Positions 34,725-43,029 of a stretch of 64,000 bases of DNA are shown here, piece by piece (position 1 is the stretch's first letter; every line of letters begins with the position of its first letter). The notes below the pieces were generated by a model. The model was not told the DNA's origin. It did not search any database and was given only the letters and a program-made list of their open reading frames with translations. The stretch lies in the NCBI GenBank assembly GCA_037481935.1, contig JBBFKQ010000001.1, positions 80,741 through 144,740 on the forward strand. The letters run 5' to 3'. The translations under genes were made by a program, and so were the position numbers. The stretch is from Aquificaceae bacterium (lineage in GTDB: Bacteria; Aquificota; Aquificia; Aquificales; Aquificaceae).

Positions 34725-35780
34725 TTGTCAGTTACATACAGAGGTTTATATTTAAAATTAGACATGAAAACATATGAAAGCCTGCTCAAAGAGGTTCAAC
34801 AGGAAATACCAATCACTAACAGACCTTTCCTGCTTGTTGGAAATAAAATCGGTATGAAAGAGGAAGAAGTCATTGAGGTGCTTAACACTTTGAAGCGAGA
34901 GAAAGTTATCAGACAGATATCCCCCATATACGACACAAGAATGCTTGGATACGATTCTTCCCTTGTCGCCTTCAGAGTCCAAGCAGAGAAACTGGAGGAC
35001 GTGGCAGCTCTCGTGAACTCCCATCCAGGTGTAAGCCATAACTACGAGAGGGAAGATGAATTCAACCTGTGGTTTACGCTGGCGGTCCCCCCAGATTCTC
35101 CTCTCGGACTTGAGGATACTGTAAAACTTATGGCGAAGATGGGTGGTGTGAAAGACTTTGTGATACTTAGGACCATCAGGATGTTTAAGATTGGAGTCAG
35201 GCTAACTTACGAAAATCTTGAAGAAAGAGAAGAGGTAGAAGAAAAGGAGTTCATTTACAAACCACTTGGAGATAGGGAGATTAGGTTAGTAAGAGTCACT
35301 CAGGAGGATATGCCACTTGTAAAAAGACCCTTTCTTGAATGGGCAGATAAACTTGATATGGAAGAAGAAGAGCTTATTGAACTTATGAGCTCCCTTAAAG
35401 AAAGAGGTATTCTCAGAAGGATAGGTGCCATACTTTTCCACAGAAAGGCTGGCTTTACCGCCAACGGAATGGCCGTGTGGAATGTGGAAAAAGAAAGGGT
35501 TGAGGAGGTGGGAAGGTTTATAGCAGGCTTCAGAGGTGTATCACACTGCTATGAACGCACTACCAACAGTGTCTGGAAGTATAATCTCTTTTCTATGGTG
35601 CACGGAAGGGACAGAGAAGAGGTAAAGGCTCTCATAAGGAAAATAGCATATGAAGCTTCCCTAAAAGATTACAGGGTTCTTTTCTCCACAAGAGAATTCA
35701 AGAAGAAAAGGGTAATATACTTTACCGAAGATTTTTACGCCTGGTACAGAGACTTTACAGGGGCAGTCTCTTCTTCTTGA
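34725..35780 (+). CDS. Siroheme decarboxylase, fused AhbA-AhbB (NirDL) type
   Basis: Two Lrp/AsnC-like halves are fused in one 351-residue chain. Each has a winged-helix part (TNRPFLLVGNKIGMKEEEVI, about 32-51; VKRPFLEWADKLDMEEEELI, about 200-219) and an RAM-like part (GVSHNYEREDEFNLWFT; GVSHCYERTTNSVWKYN). The pattern HNY/HCYER belongs to siroheme decarboxylases, which convert siroheme to didecarboxysiroheme on the route to haem d1 or haem. The fused NirDL form is known from denitrifiers and Hydrogenobacter. The frame opens at a TTG at 34725; the ATG at 34764 is the alternative but would trim the first helix. No other nir or ahb gene is in view. Confidence 0.85.
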   Translation: MSVTYRGLYLKLDMKTYESLLKEVQQEIPITNRPFLLVGNKIGMKEEEVIEVLNTLKREKVIRQISPIYDTRMLGYDSSLVAFRVQAEKLEDVAALVNSHPGVSHNYEREDEFNLWFTLAVPPDSPLGLEDTVKLMAKMGGVKDFVILRTIRMFKIGVRLTYENLEEREEVEEKEFIYKPLGDREIRLVRVTQEDMPLVKRPFLEWADKLDMEEEELIELMSSLKERGILRRIGAILFHRKAGFTANGMAVWNVEKERVEEVGRFIAGFRGVSHCYERTTNSVWKYNLFSMVHGRDREEVKALIRKIAYEASLKDYRVLFSTREFKKKRVIYFTEDFYAWYRDFTGAVSSS

Positions 35781-35961
35781 CCCAGTATAAGAGGGTGAGG
35801 GTAACAAGAAAAAGTGTGAGGGCAACGGAAAAAGGGTAGGCGAGTGGTCTGTTTACCCTCAGCATGGTATCAAGAAAAAAGAGAAAGAGAAGGTAAAAGC
35901 CATAAGCAACCAGTATAAAGGAAAAAGCTTGAAAGAGGTAGTTTTTTACCTTCTTAAGCAT
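35755..35961 (-). CDS. Small two-helix membrane protein
   Basis: This 68-residue protein has two hydrophobic segments (about 10-31 and 41-61), a positively charged end (VKKKRLPL) and no recognised family. It begins directly after the stop codon of the deacetylase gene (TGA-ATG), so it is co-translated with it. Its last 26 bp overlap the convergent siroheme decarboxylase gene. Confidence 0.6.
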   Translation of the reverse strand: MLKKVKNYLFQAFSFILVAYGFYLLFLFFLDTMLRVNRPLAYPFSVALTLFLVTLTLLYWVKKKRLPL

Positions 35962-36891
35962 TCACGCCTCCAGCATCTTCTGCAGGGTAAGGCTCACGCA
36001 CTCAGAAAGGGCCTTCAGGTTGTAGCCCCCCTCAAGGGCAAAGAGCACAGGCACAGAAAGCCTTTTCGCGTTATCAATAAGATGCTCTATAACCCTCCCA
36101 AAGCCTTCTGTGGAAAGATTCAGATAGGTGAGTGGGTCCTCCCTGTGGGCATCGTAACCTGCGGAAACAAGAAGGAACTGAGGTGAATACTCATAGAAGA
36201 GCTTTGGAAAGACTTCTCCGTATATTTTCTCAAACTCTGCATCTCCGGCACCTGCAGGAAGGGGTTCATTGTGGGTAAAGCCGTAGCCTTTACCAGCACC
36301 TTTTTCTTCCGAAGAGCCGGTGCCGGGGTAAAAGGGGTATTCGTGTGAAGAAAAGTAGAAGACCCTGTCATCCTCGTAGAAGCTTCTCTGAGTGCCGTTG
36401 CCATGATGGGCGTCAAAGTCCACTATGAAGATTCTCTGATAGCCCTTCTGGAGAAGGTAGTGGGCACCAACCGCTATGTTGTTGAAGAGACAGAAGCCCA
36501 TAGCCTTTGCATGCTCTGCATGATGCCCTGGAGGCCTTACCGCACAGAAGACAGCCTCCACTTCATTCCTTATGAGCCTATCAATACCTTCAAGAACACC
36601 CCCAACCGCAAACAGGGCAACCTCGTAGGAGGCAGGCACTGCGTAAGTATCTGGGTCAAGATAACCCCCACCCGCAGAACAAAAGTCTGCCACCTCCTGC
36701 ACATAGGCAGGGTCATGGTTGAGAGCTACTTCCTGGGCTGACGCTCTCCTCGGGTTTATATGAACCATCTCCTTTAAAACGCCTTTCCTTTCAAGCTCCT
36801 GGACAATGGCTATGAGCCTGTCCTTGCTTTCAGGGTGTCCTTTCCAATGATGCTCAAGGTAGACGCTGTCATAAACCAGCCCAGTTTTCAT
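35962..36891 (-). CDS. Histone-deacetylase superfamily protein (AcuC/acetylpolyamine deacetylase-like)
   Basis: This 309-residue zinc amidohydrolase has the class II HDAC fold. It shows RPPGHHAE (near 130), FCLFNNIAVGAHYL, the metal and catalytic DFDAHHGNGTQ (near 163), SSHEYPFYPGTG, VSAGYDAHREDPL (second metal Asp) and ALEGGYN. Bacterial members remove acetyl groups from polyamines, from acetoin-related substrates or from proteins such as acetyl-CoA synthetase. Thermophiles make many unusual polyamines, which makes an acetylpolyamine substrate plausible but unproven. It is divergent from lysS with TATAAT 7 nt before the ATG. Confidence 0.9.
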   Translation of the reverse strand: MKTGLVYDSVYLEHHWKGHPESKDRLIAIVQELERKGVLKEMVHINPRRASAQEVALNHDPAYVQEVADFCSAGGGYLDPDTYAVPASYEVALFAVGGVLEGIDRLIRNEVEAVFCAVRPPGHHAEHAKAMGFCLFNNIAVGAHYLLQKGYQRIFIVDFDAHHGNGTQRSFYEDDRVFYFSSHEYPFYPGTGSSEEKGAGKGYGFTHNEPLPAGAGDAEFEKIYGEVFPKLFYEYSPQFLLVSAGYDAHREDPLTYLNLSTEGFGRVIEHLIDNAKRLSVPVLFALEGGYNLKALSECVSLTLQKMLEA

Positions 36892-36898
36892 AGGGAAA

Positions 36899-36904
36899 AT
36901 TATA
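36899..36904 (-). promoter_or_regulatory. -10 box of the HDAC-like gene
   Basis: TATAAT on the minus strand ends 7 nt before the ATG at 36891. It lies back to back with the lysS box at 36917, both inside a 40-bp divergent intergenic gap with no ribosome-binding site on either side. Confidence 0.45.
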
Positions 36905-36913
36905 CTTCAGAAG

Positions 36914-36922
36914 TGCTATAAT
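36914..36922 (+). promoter_or_regulatory. Extended -10 promoter of lysS
   Basis: TGCTATAAT is an extended -10 element (TATAAT at 36917-36922) that ends 9 nt before the lysS ATG at 36932. It predicts a leader of only a few nucleotides. Confidence 0.5.
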
Positions 36923-36931
36923 CCTTTTTCT

Positions 36932-38635
36932 ATGGAAGGGTCAAGGCTTGAAAAGCTGAGCAGGCTGAGAGAAAAAAAACAGGCATATCCTTACAGGTTT
37001 GAGGTGAGCGCACAGATAGGTGATATAAGGAAAAGGTATGAGAAACACCCTGAGGGGAAAGAAATCACACTGAAGGGCGTGGTAAAAAGGTCCTCAAAGC
37101 TTGAAGAAGGTAATCTCATAAGGCTATCCAGCCTCTCAGGCGTTGAAATGCTTGCCATAACTCAGGAAGATTTGAAGGTTGGGCAGGAATACACGCTGAG
37201 AGGAAGGCTCGGCAGGTATGAGGGCAAACTTTGTCTTTATGATTCGTCTCCTTACGATGGTGATGCTCTGGAAATAGAATCCGTAAAAGCTGAATACGAC
37301 CTTGACCCTGGCTTTGAAGAGGTGGCCATTGCCGGAAGGCTGATGACTCTCAGAAGCATGGGAAAGGCCATATTTGGTCACCTTCAAGATGCCACTGGAA
37401 GGATTCAGATATACCTGAAAAAGGATGTGGTGGGAGAAGAAGCCTTCAGAGACTTTGAAGAGCTTGTGGACACGGGGGACATACTTGGGGTGAGGGGAAA
37501 GCTCTTCAGGACAAACACGGGCGAGCTTACCGTTGAGGTGGAAACTTTCCAGATACTCTCAAAAAGCCTGCACCCCATGCCAGAAAAGTGGCACGGTATA
37601 AAGGATGTGGAGGTCCGATACAGGCAGAGATATCTTGACCTTCTGGCAAACGAAGATGCAAGAAACATATTCCTAATTAGAAGCAGGGTTGTTCAGGAGC
37701 TGAGAAACTTTTTAAACTCAGAAGGCTTTCTTGAAGTGGAAACCCCCGTGCTTCAGCATGTGGCCTCCGGTGCCAACGCAAAGCCCTTTATCACATACCA
37801 CAACTACCTTGAACAGAACCTCTATCTCAGGATAGCCCCTGAGCTCTATCTTAAAAGGCTTGTGGTGGGAGGCTTCAACAGGGTCTACGAGCTTGGGAAA
37901 AACTTTCGCAACGAAGGCGTGGATACCACCCACAACCCAGAATTTACCATGCTGGAGTTCTACACAGCCTACTGGGACTACAGGGACCTCATGGACTTTA
38001 CGGAAAAGCTTCTTTCCCATGTGCTTCTCTCCACCCTGGGCAACCTGAAAGTGCTTTACAGAGGCAGGGAGCTTGACTTTACACCACCTTACAGGAGGTA
38101 TAGCTACTTTGAGCTTCTGAAGGAAAAAACAGGAAAGGACAAGGATTTCTTTCTGAGAGATATAGAAGGGCTGAGAAAACTGGCGAAGGAGATAGGAGTG
38201 CCGAAGGCAGAAAGCCTTACTCATGCAAAGCTCATTGACAAGGTCTTTGACCTGCTGGTGGAGGATGAGCTGTGGGGACCCTGCTTTGTGCTTGACTTTC
38301 CCAAAATACTTTCACCCCTTGCCAAAACACACAGAGAAGACCCTGACCTTGTGGAAAGGTTTGAGCTCTTCGTGGCAGGAAAGGAACTTGCCAACGCCTA
38401 CACGGAGCTCAATGACCCCTTTGAGCAGAGGGAGAGATTTCTGGAGCAACTGAGAGAGAAGGAGATGGGGGACGAAGAAGCCATGCAGATGGATGAGGAC
38501 TTTATAACCGCCCTTGAATATGGAATGCCGCCCACCGCAGGTGAAGGAATAGGCATAGACAGGCTTGTAATGATACTGACGGATGTGGACTCTATAAGGG
38601 AAGTAATTCTGTTTCCTGCACTCAGGAGGACCTGA
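36932..38635 (+). CDS. lysS: Lysyl-tRNA synthetase (class II) with an extra N-terminal OB-like region
   Basis: The enzyme charges tRNA-Lys. The usual anticodon-binding OB domain (about 128-240: AIAGRLMTLRSMGKAIFGHLQD) and the class II catalytic motifs are present: motif 2 YELGKNFRNEGVDTTHNPEFT and the C-terminal motif 3 GMPPTAGEGIGIDRLVM. At 567 residues it is about 60 longer than E. coli LysRS. The surplus is at residues 44-117, which read as a second OB-like unit (ITLKGVVKRSS ... YTLRGRLGRYEGKLCLYDSS ... LEIESV). The stop overlaps the next gene by one base (TGATG). Confidence 0.95.
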   Translation: MEGSRLEKLSRLREKKQAYPYRFEVSAQIGDIRKRYEKHPEGKEITLKGVVKRSSKLEEGNLIRLSSLSGVEMLAITQEDLKVGQEYTLRGRLGRYEGKLCLYDSSPYDGDALEIESVKAEYDLDPGFEEVAIAGRLMTLRSMGKAIFGHLQDATGRIQIYLKKDVVGEEAFRDFEELVDTGDILGVRGKLFRTNTGELTVEVETFQILSKSLHPMPEKWHGIKDVEVRYRQRYLDLLANEDARNIFLIRSRVVQELRNFLNSEGFLEVETPVLQHVASGANAKPFITYHNYLEQNLYLRIAPELYLKRLVVGGFNRVYELGKNFRNEGVDTTHNPEFTMLEFYTAYWDYRDLMDFTEKLLSHVLLSTLGNLKVLYRGRELDFTPPYRRYSYFELLKEKTGKDKDFFLRDIEGLRKLAKEIGVPKAESLTHAKLIDKVFDLLVEDELWGPCFVLDFPKILSPLAKTHREDPDLVERFELFVAGKELANAYTELNDPFEQRERFLEQLREKEMGDEEAMQMDEDFITALEYGMPPTAGEGIGIDRLVMILTDVDSIREVILFPALRRT

Positions 38636-39366
38636 TGGATCTTGAGAAAAAGCCCATAAAAGAATTCAACGCAGAAGTGATAAGGGTAATCCAGGAAACA
38701 CCCACCACAAAGACTCTGGTTTTTGACACAGGGCATGTGGACTTTGACTTTTACCCCGGTCAGTATGTGATGCTGAACGTGCCCTTTGAGGGGCAGCTTC
38801 TCAAAAGAGCCTACTCCATAGCAAGCCCTCCAACGCAGAAGGAAACACTTGAGCTTACCATAAAAAGGGTGCCCGATGGAAGAGCTTCCGCTTATCTGAC
38901 GGAGAGCGTGAGGGAGGGAGATAAGTTTCTTATAAAGGGACCCTACGGAAAGTTTATCTGGGTTCCACAGATGGGGACAAGTGTAGTTCTCATAGGTGCG
39001 GGGAGCGGTATTGTTCCGCTCATGTGCATTCTCAGATACATAGTCTCAGCCGGACTTGAGCATGTGAAGGCAACGCTTCTGTATTCCAACACCCACTACG
39101 AGGAAATAATATACAGGGAAGAACTGGAGAGAATGGACAGGCGTTCCAACATTAAGGTGGTGCACACGCTCACAAGGTCACATCCACCGGACTGGAAGGG
39201 ATACACAGGAAGGATAAACCCGGATATGCTATTGAAAGAAGTGGAAGACATACCCACTAACCTCTACTATCTTTGTGGACCTCCCAACTTTGTGGAAGAC
39301 ATAGCCAGCATGCTCCTCGAGCTGAGGGTGGACAGAGAAAAGATAAAGAAGGAAAAATACGACTAA
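38635..39366 (+). CDS. Ferredoxin-NADP reductase-like flavoprotein
   Basis: This 243-residue FAD and NAD(P)-binding reductase has the FAD motif RAYSIASPP (about 62-70), a phosphate-binding VPDGRASAYL and GPYGKF, the NAD(P) motif IGAGSGIVPLMCIL (about 121-134) and the C-terminal YLCGPPNFVED. No 2Fe-2S domain is attached. It may reduce a ferredoxin or feed an oxygenase-like or anabolic partner; none is adjacent. Translation is coupled to lysS, which looks like operon economy rather than a functional link. Confidence 0.87.
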   Translation: MDLEKKPIKEFNAEVIRVIQETPTTKTLVFDTGHVDFDFYPGQYVMLNVPFEGQLLKRAYSIASPPTQKETLELTIKRVPDGRASAYLTESVREGDKFLIKGPYGKFIWVPQMGTSVVLIGAGSGIVPLMCILRYIVSAGLEHVKATLLYSNTHYEEIIYREELERMDRRSNIKVVHTLTRSHPPDWKGYTGRINPDMLLKEVEDIPTNLYYLCGPPNFVEDIASMLLELRVDREKIKKEKYD

Positions 39367-40130
39367 GAAAGGCTCTCAAGAAGTTTTAGGTTTCTGTAAG
39401 CCCTTTCCACGCTTTTTGTGTCATAACTTCCCCTCAGGAAGTCCTCCAGCATGAGCCTGAGCTTGTCCCTCTTTTCCTCCGTCAGGAGCTCACCCCTCTG
39501 GTAGACTTTTTCCTCACCAAAATCAAGAATCAGCTCATCATCTATGTTCCATATCCTTCTTGGCTCTGGATGTTCCCACGCCACGCTGAGACTGAAAGGG
39601 ACTCCCTCCAAATAGCCACTAAGCGTCCAGACACCTTCTTTTACATGGAGCCCTTCCAGATTTATATCTTCAGAAACCCTCTGAAGGAGGTAAAGGTCAT
39701 GCCAGGCAAGGTCCCAGAGGGGTGAGATATACCCTCTTCCCCTTCCAAACCTTTCTATTCTGAGAAACCTCCTGGGCTTTCTCAAAAAGCTGACACATAC
39801 GGAATAATTCTCCACCTCTGATATGTAAAGACAGGGATAATCTCCTATTTTTGTAAACTCCTCAGAGCTCAGGGCTGGAGGTTTTTCAAGGAGAACGGGT
39901 ATACCCCTTTTCAAGAAGCTCTCCGCTATTTTTGCGTGTTCTTCGGGACTGACCGCCACTATTACCGACTTGAGCTCTTCCTGAACATCACCAAAATGAC
40001 AATAGAAGGGGTAGGGCTTTTTCTCCTTTGTGGGGTCTATATCACACAGCACAAGCTTTTCACCAAGCTGTTCCAGCTTCCAGAAATACTTGTTTCCCAT
40101 GTTTCCAAGACCCACAAGCAGAACATGCAT
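39363..40130 (-). CDS. NAD(P)-binding oxidoreductase, Gfo/Idh/MocA-like
   Basis: This protein of about 255 residues starts with a Rossmann unit (MHVLLVGLGNMGNKYFWKL) and has VIVAVSPEEHAKIAESFLKRGIPVLLEKPPA, the EKP signature of the Gfo/Idh/MocA family. The C-terminal domain is short, with a WDLAWHDLYLLQR motif like the usual D.G.H.iD site. The frame extends to 40181, but the ATG at 40130 gives the correct Rossmann start. Its substrate, probably a sugar or cyclitol derivative, is unknown. It overlaps the convergent reductase gene by 4 bp. Confidence 0.75.
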   Translation of the reverse strand: MHVLLVGLGNMGNKYFWKLEQLGEKLVLCDIDPTKEKKPYPFYCHFGDVQEELKSVIVAVSPEEHAKIAESFLKRGIPVLLEKPPALSSEEFTKIGDYPCLYISEVENYSVCVSFLRKPRRFLRIERFGRGRGYISPLWDLAWHDLYLLQRVSEDINLEGLHVKEGVWTLSGYLEGVPFSLSVAWEHPEPRRIWNIDDELILDFGEEKVYQRGELLTEEKRDKLRLMLEDFLRGSYDTKSVERAYRNLKLLESLS

Positions 40131-40223
40131 GGTATAGAATTTTAAAGGAATAGCCATAAGCTTATAAGGTTGAAATCCCATGAGTCCTTACTAAAATTAT
40201 GCTTAAACTCAGGAGGTGGAGCT

Positions 40224-41042
40224 ATGAGAAATATAGCCCTTATGGTAACATTGCTTGCAGGAATCTCCTTTTCCCAGCAGATAACCATGAAAAGACCTCC
40301 AAAGTCTCTGGACAGATACTATCCTCCCCAGTCTCAAAAAATGGAGTATCTTTCCAACATGCACACCATGAGCACAGCCTTTCATGGAATCACTCTCAAC
40401 ATCAACGAAGGCAAATGGGAAAGGGCTCTTGAATGGGCAAACCAGCTAAAAAGAACTTACGAAGAATCTGCAAGAATGGTACCTGAATGGAAAGACTACT
40501 TCAAGCCAGCACTGGCGGATAGCCTCATAAGGGCTGTTCAGTCAAAGAATGTGGATGCGGTAATAAGAGCATCAAGGGAGCTGGGACAGACCTGTAACAA
40601 GTGTCATCAGGAAAATCAGGCAGTTGTAAAGCTCTACTACCATTTTCCGAGGTATGATAACATAACCCTCGAAGACCCTGTGGAGCTTCAGAATTTAAAG
40701 ACCAGAGATTACATGAAGAAGCTCTCAGATTCCATGAAGTCTCTCAGAATCTTTCTGGTTCAGGGTGAAGTTGCAAAAGCAAGAGAGCATGGAGATAACT
40801 TTGTTGAAAGGGCAAAGCAGCTAAACACCATGTGCACCAAGTGCCACACATCAAAGGCTTCCGTGGAATCCCTTGCAGGAAGGGAATATCTTGCCGCCCT
40901 TGACAACCTTCAAAAGGCACTGAACGCACCCCAGGTAAACAGAGATGTGGTCTTCAGACATCTTTCAGAAGTAGGTCAGTATTGCTACAGGTGCCACAAT
41001 GTGCACCTTATACCTGTTCTGGTGCAGGATGCTCTAAAGTGA
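40224..41042 (+). CDS. Periplasmic three-haem cytochrome c
   Basis: A signal peptide (MRNIALMVTLLAGISFSQQ) is followed by about 250 helical residues with three CxxCH haem sites: CNKCH (near 129), CTKCH (near 210) and CYRCH (near 260). The helical pattern ahead of the first two sites resembles cytochrome c' domains, in which CxxCH lies near the end of a four-helix bundle; the first is preceded by HTMSTAFHGI. An AGGAGGTGGAGCT ribosome-binding site fixes the ATG at 40224. It may carry electrons or bind NO, but no oxidase or reductase gene is adjacent. Confidence 0.85.
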   Translation: MRNIALMVTLLAGISFSQQITMKRPPKSLDRYYPPQSQKMEYLSNMHTMSTAFHGITLNINEGKWERALEWANQLKRTYEESARMVPEWKDYFKPALADSLIRAVQSKNVDAVIRASRELGQTCNKCHQENQAVVKLYYHFPRYDNITLEDPVELQNLKTRDYMKKLSDSMKSLRIFLVQGEVAKAREHGDNFVERAKQLNTMCTKCHTSKASVESLAGREYLAALDNLQKALNAPQVNRDVVFRHLSEVGQYCYRCHNVHLIPVLVQDALK

Positions 41043-41759
41043 AGTGTCAAGAAAGAGCATGAGCAGAAGGCCCAGAAGGAAAGCGAGGGTTACCTGCGTG
41101 TGTTTGCCCTCTGCATAAGCTTCTGGAAAAACCTCCTTTGCGGTTATGTATACCATGGCACCGCCACCAAAGCCAAGGCCCATTGCCAGAAAACCTTTAA
41201 AAACCTCAAAGAAGGCATACCCTGCGAGGGCAAAGAGGGCTTCAAGAAGACCGCTGAGAAAGCCAGCCCACAGAGGCATGAGCATTTTACCAGTGATTAC
41301 CATGAGAGGAAGACTGACTACGAAGCCCTCAGGCACATCTTGAAGGGCTATGGCTATAGCAGTTTCAATGCCTTTCTCTGGAGAGTAAGCAGAGGCTATG
41401 CCCACGCTCAGACCCTCCGGTATGTTGTGAATTATTACTGCAAGCACTATGAGGTAGAGCCTGCCCACTCTCTGAGGTGAAAAACCCTCCACACCCTTGA
41501 GAGTATGCTCGTGGGGAACAAGGTTTTCTAAAAGAGCCATAACAGCAAAGCCCATAACAATACCAAGGGCTACATCAAAAAAGCTACCCACCTCAAGCCC
41601 GGGCAGTATGAGGCTCGTAAAGCTAGCAACCAGCATGACCCCACCTGTAAAGGATAGGCTCACGCCAACGCTCAGAAAAGGCTTTCTGAAAACCACAGCG
41701 AGCAGACTTCCCAGAAAGGTGCCGGCAAGAAGAAGAGAAGATACAAAAAGTATGCTCAT
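41034..41759 (-). CDS. ZIP family divalent metal transporter
   Basis: This 241-residue protein has about eight membrane segments and the ZIP metal-site motifs HNIPEGLSVG (near 112) and QDVPEGFVVSLP (near 142), which in other ZIP proteins form the binuclear metal site. It imports zinc, iron or another divalent cation. Its 3-prime end overlaps the convergent cytochrome gene by 9 bp and it is coupled to the small gene at 41756 by a 4-bp overlap. Confidence 0.92.
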   Translation of the reverse strand: MSILFVSSLLLAGTFLGSLLAVVFRKPFLSVGVSLSFTGGVMLVASFTSLILPGLEVGSFFDVALGIVMGFAVMALLENLVPHEHTLKGVEGFSPQRVGRLYLIVLAVIIHNIPEGLSVGIASAYSPEKGIETAIAIALQDVPEGFVVSLPLMVITGKMLMPLWAGFLSGLLEALFALAGYAFFEVFKGFLAMGLGFGGGAMVYITAKEVFPEAYAEGKHTQVTLAFLLGLLLMLFLDTSL

Positions 41760-41941
41760 GCCTCGTCTTCTTCTGTGCTTTCGGTAAGTGCTTGGGTAAG
41801 GCTGTATGGGCAGGCTACAAAGGTATAGAAGAAAAAGCTTATAGCTTCAGAGGACTTCTCCATATCTCCAAGCCAGAGCTTTATCCTCACCCTTGCGTAA
41901 TCCCACGCCCTGTCAAGCTCCTTCTCAAGCCTCTGCCTCAT
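41756..41941 (-). CDS. Small hypothetical protein upstream of the ZIP transporter
   Basis: This 61-residue protein has an amphipathic charged N-terminal helix (RQRLEKELDRAWDYARVRIKLW) and a short aromatic segment (ISFFFYTFVACPYS). Its end overlaps the ZIP gene by 4 bp (ATGA), which argues for a real coupled gene. It is not a recognised family, and without comparison it could be a spurious frame. Confidence 0.45.
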   Translation of the reverse strand: MRQRLEKELDRAWDYARVRIKLWLGDMEKSSEAISFFFYTFVACPYSLTQALTESTEEDEA

Positions 41942-41982
41942 GCTGGGTACAAGCTAAAGCTCCTCTTTCATAAAGTCTTATT

Positions 41983-42525
41983 TTACAGGAGCTCAGAAAG
42001 TTTAAAAAGGGAGTAAACCTCAAGACCTTCCCTCTGCAGGTTTTCTCTGCCCCCTTCTTCTCTGTCCACCACCGCATACACGCAGAGCACCTCATAACCC
42101 TCCCTTCTGCACGCCTGAACTGCTTTGAGGGCAGAACCTCCGGTGGTTATCACATCCTCCAGCACCACTACCCTGTCTCCAGACTTTAAGAGCCCCTCCA
42201 CTTGCCTGCCAGTGCCATGAGCTTTTGGTTCTTTTCGGACCACAAAGGGCTTTATGGGGTCTCCCTCAAGGTATGAAACCATGCTTACTGCATAGGCTAT
42301 GGGGTCTGCACCGAGGGTAAGTCCGCCCACGCCATCGGGTTTTAATTCTCTCAAGCTCTCATAAAGCACCCTGCCCAGAAGATACACACCCTCCGGGTCA
42401 AAGGTAACCTGCTTGAGGTCTATGTAATATCTGCTGAGCCTTCCAGAGGATAGTTTAAAGACCGGCTGGTCTGAGACTCTCAAAGACCTTTCCCTTATGA
42501 GAGCCTTGAGCCTTTGTCTATCCAT
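41983..42525 (-). CDS. pyrE: Orotate phosphoribosyltransferase
   Basis: The enzyme makes orotidine 5-phosphate in pyrimidine synthesis. The 180-residue protein carries SGRLSRYYIDLKQVTF, the hood region VRKEPKAHGTGRQVEG and the PRPP-binding motif VVVLEDVITTGGSALKAV (near 116-133), all typical. It overlaps leuD by 8 bp. Confidence 0.96.
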   Translation of the reverse strand: MDRQRLKALIRERSLRVSDQPVFKLSSGRLSRYYIDLKQVTFDPEGVYLLGRVLYESLRELKPDGVGGLTLGADPIAYAVSMVSYLEGDPIKPFVVRKEPKAHGTGRQVEGLLKSGDRVVVLEDVITTGGSALKAVQACRREGYEVLCVYAVVDREEGGRENLQREGLEVYSLFKLSELL

Positions 42526-43021
42526 TGGCTTTTAGCTTTTCCTTGGCATACTCCATAAGACCACCGGCTTTGAGTATTGCCATCAGCGTCTCTGGAAACC
42601 TCGTAGCCTGATACTCCTTGCCAGTGGTGAGGTTTCTGACTATGCCCTTTTCCAGGTCCACTTCCACCTCATCACCCTCTCTTATCTCATCCACAGCATC
42701 AGGCGCCTCCACTATTGGCAGGCCTATGTTTATGGAATTGCGGAAGAATATCCTTGCAAAGGACTTGGCAATTACTACGGGAACACCTGCATACTTTATG
42801 GCTATGGGTGCATGCTCACGAGAGGAACCCGCACCGAAGTTCCTGCCCGCCACTATGATGTCACCCTCTGTGTGCTCCTTTGCAAACTCGGGATGCTCTG
42901 AGTCTTCCATCACATGCTGGGCAAGCTCGTAGGGGTCGGAGGTGTTGAGGTATCTGGCTGGTATTATCTGGTCTGTATCCACGTTGTCTCCAAACTTCCA
43001 GACCTTTCCTCTTATAAGCAT
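42518..43021 (-). CDS. leuD: 3-isopropylmalate dehydratase small subunit
   Basis: This is the swivelling domain subunit of isopropylmalate isomerase in leucine synthesis. It shows GDNVDTDQIIPARYL (about 12-26), AGRNFGAGSSREHAP (about 57-71) and AKSFARIFFRNSINIGLP. At 167 residues it is the short archaeal/thermophile type. leuC is not in the window. It lies 8 nt below the PIN-domain gene and overlaps pyrE. Confidence 0.96.
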   Translation of the reverse strand: MLIRGKVWKFGDNVDTDQIIPARYLNTSDPYELAQHVMEDSEHPEFAKEHTEGDIIVAGRNFGAGSSREHAPIAIKYAGVPVVIAKSFARIFFRNSINIGLPIVEAPDAVDEIREGDEVEVDLEKGIVRNLTTGKEYQATRFPETLMAILKAGGLMEYAKEKLKANG

Positions 43022-43029
43022 GATGTTTA

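Noticed and set aside
37718-38224. 168-codon minus-strand frame inside lysS
   Set aside because: It is the antisense shadow of the catalytic domain of lysS.
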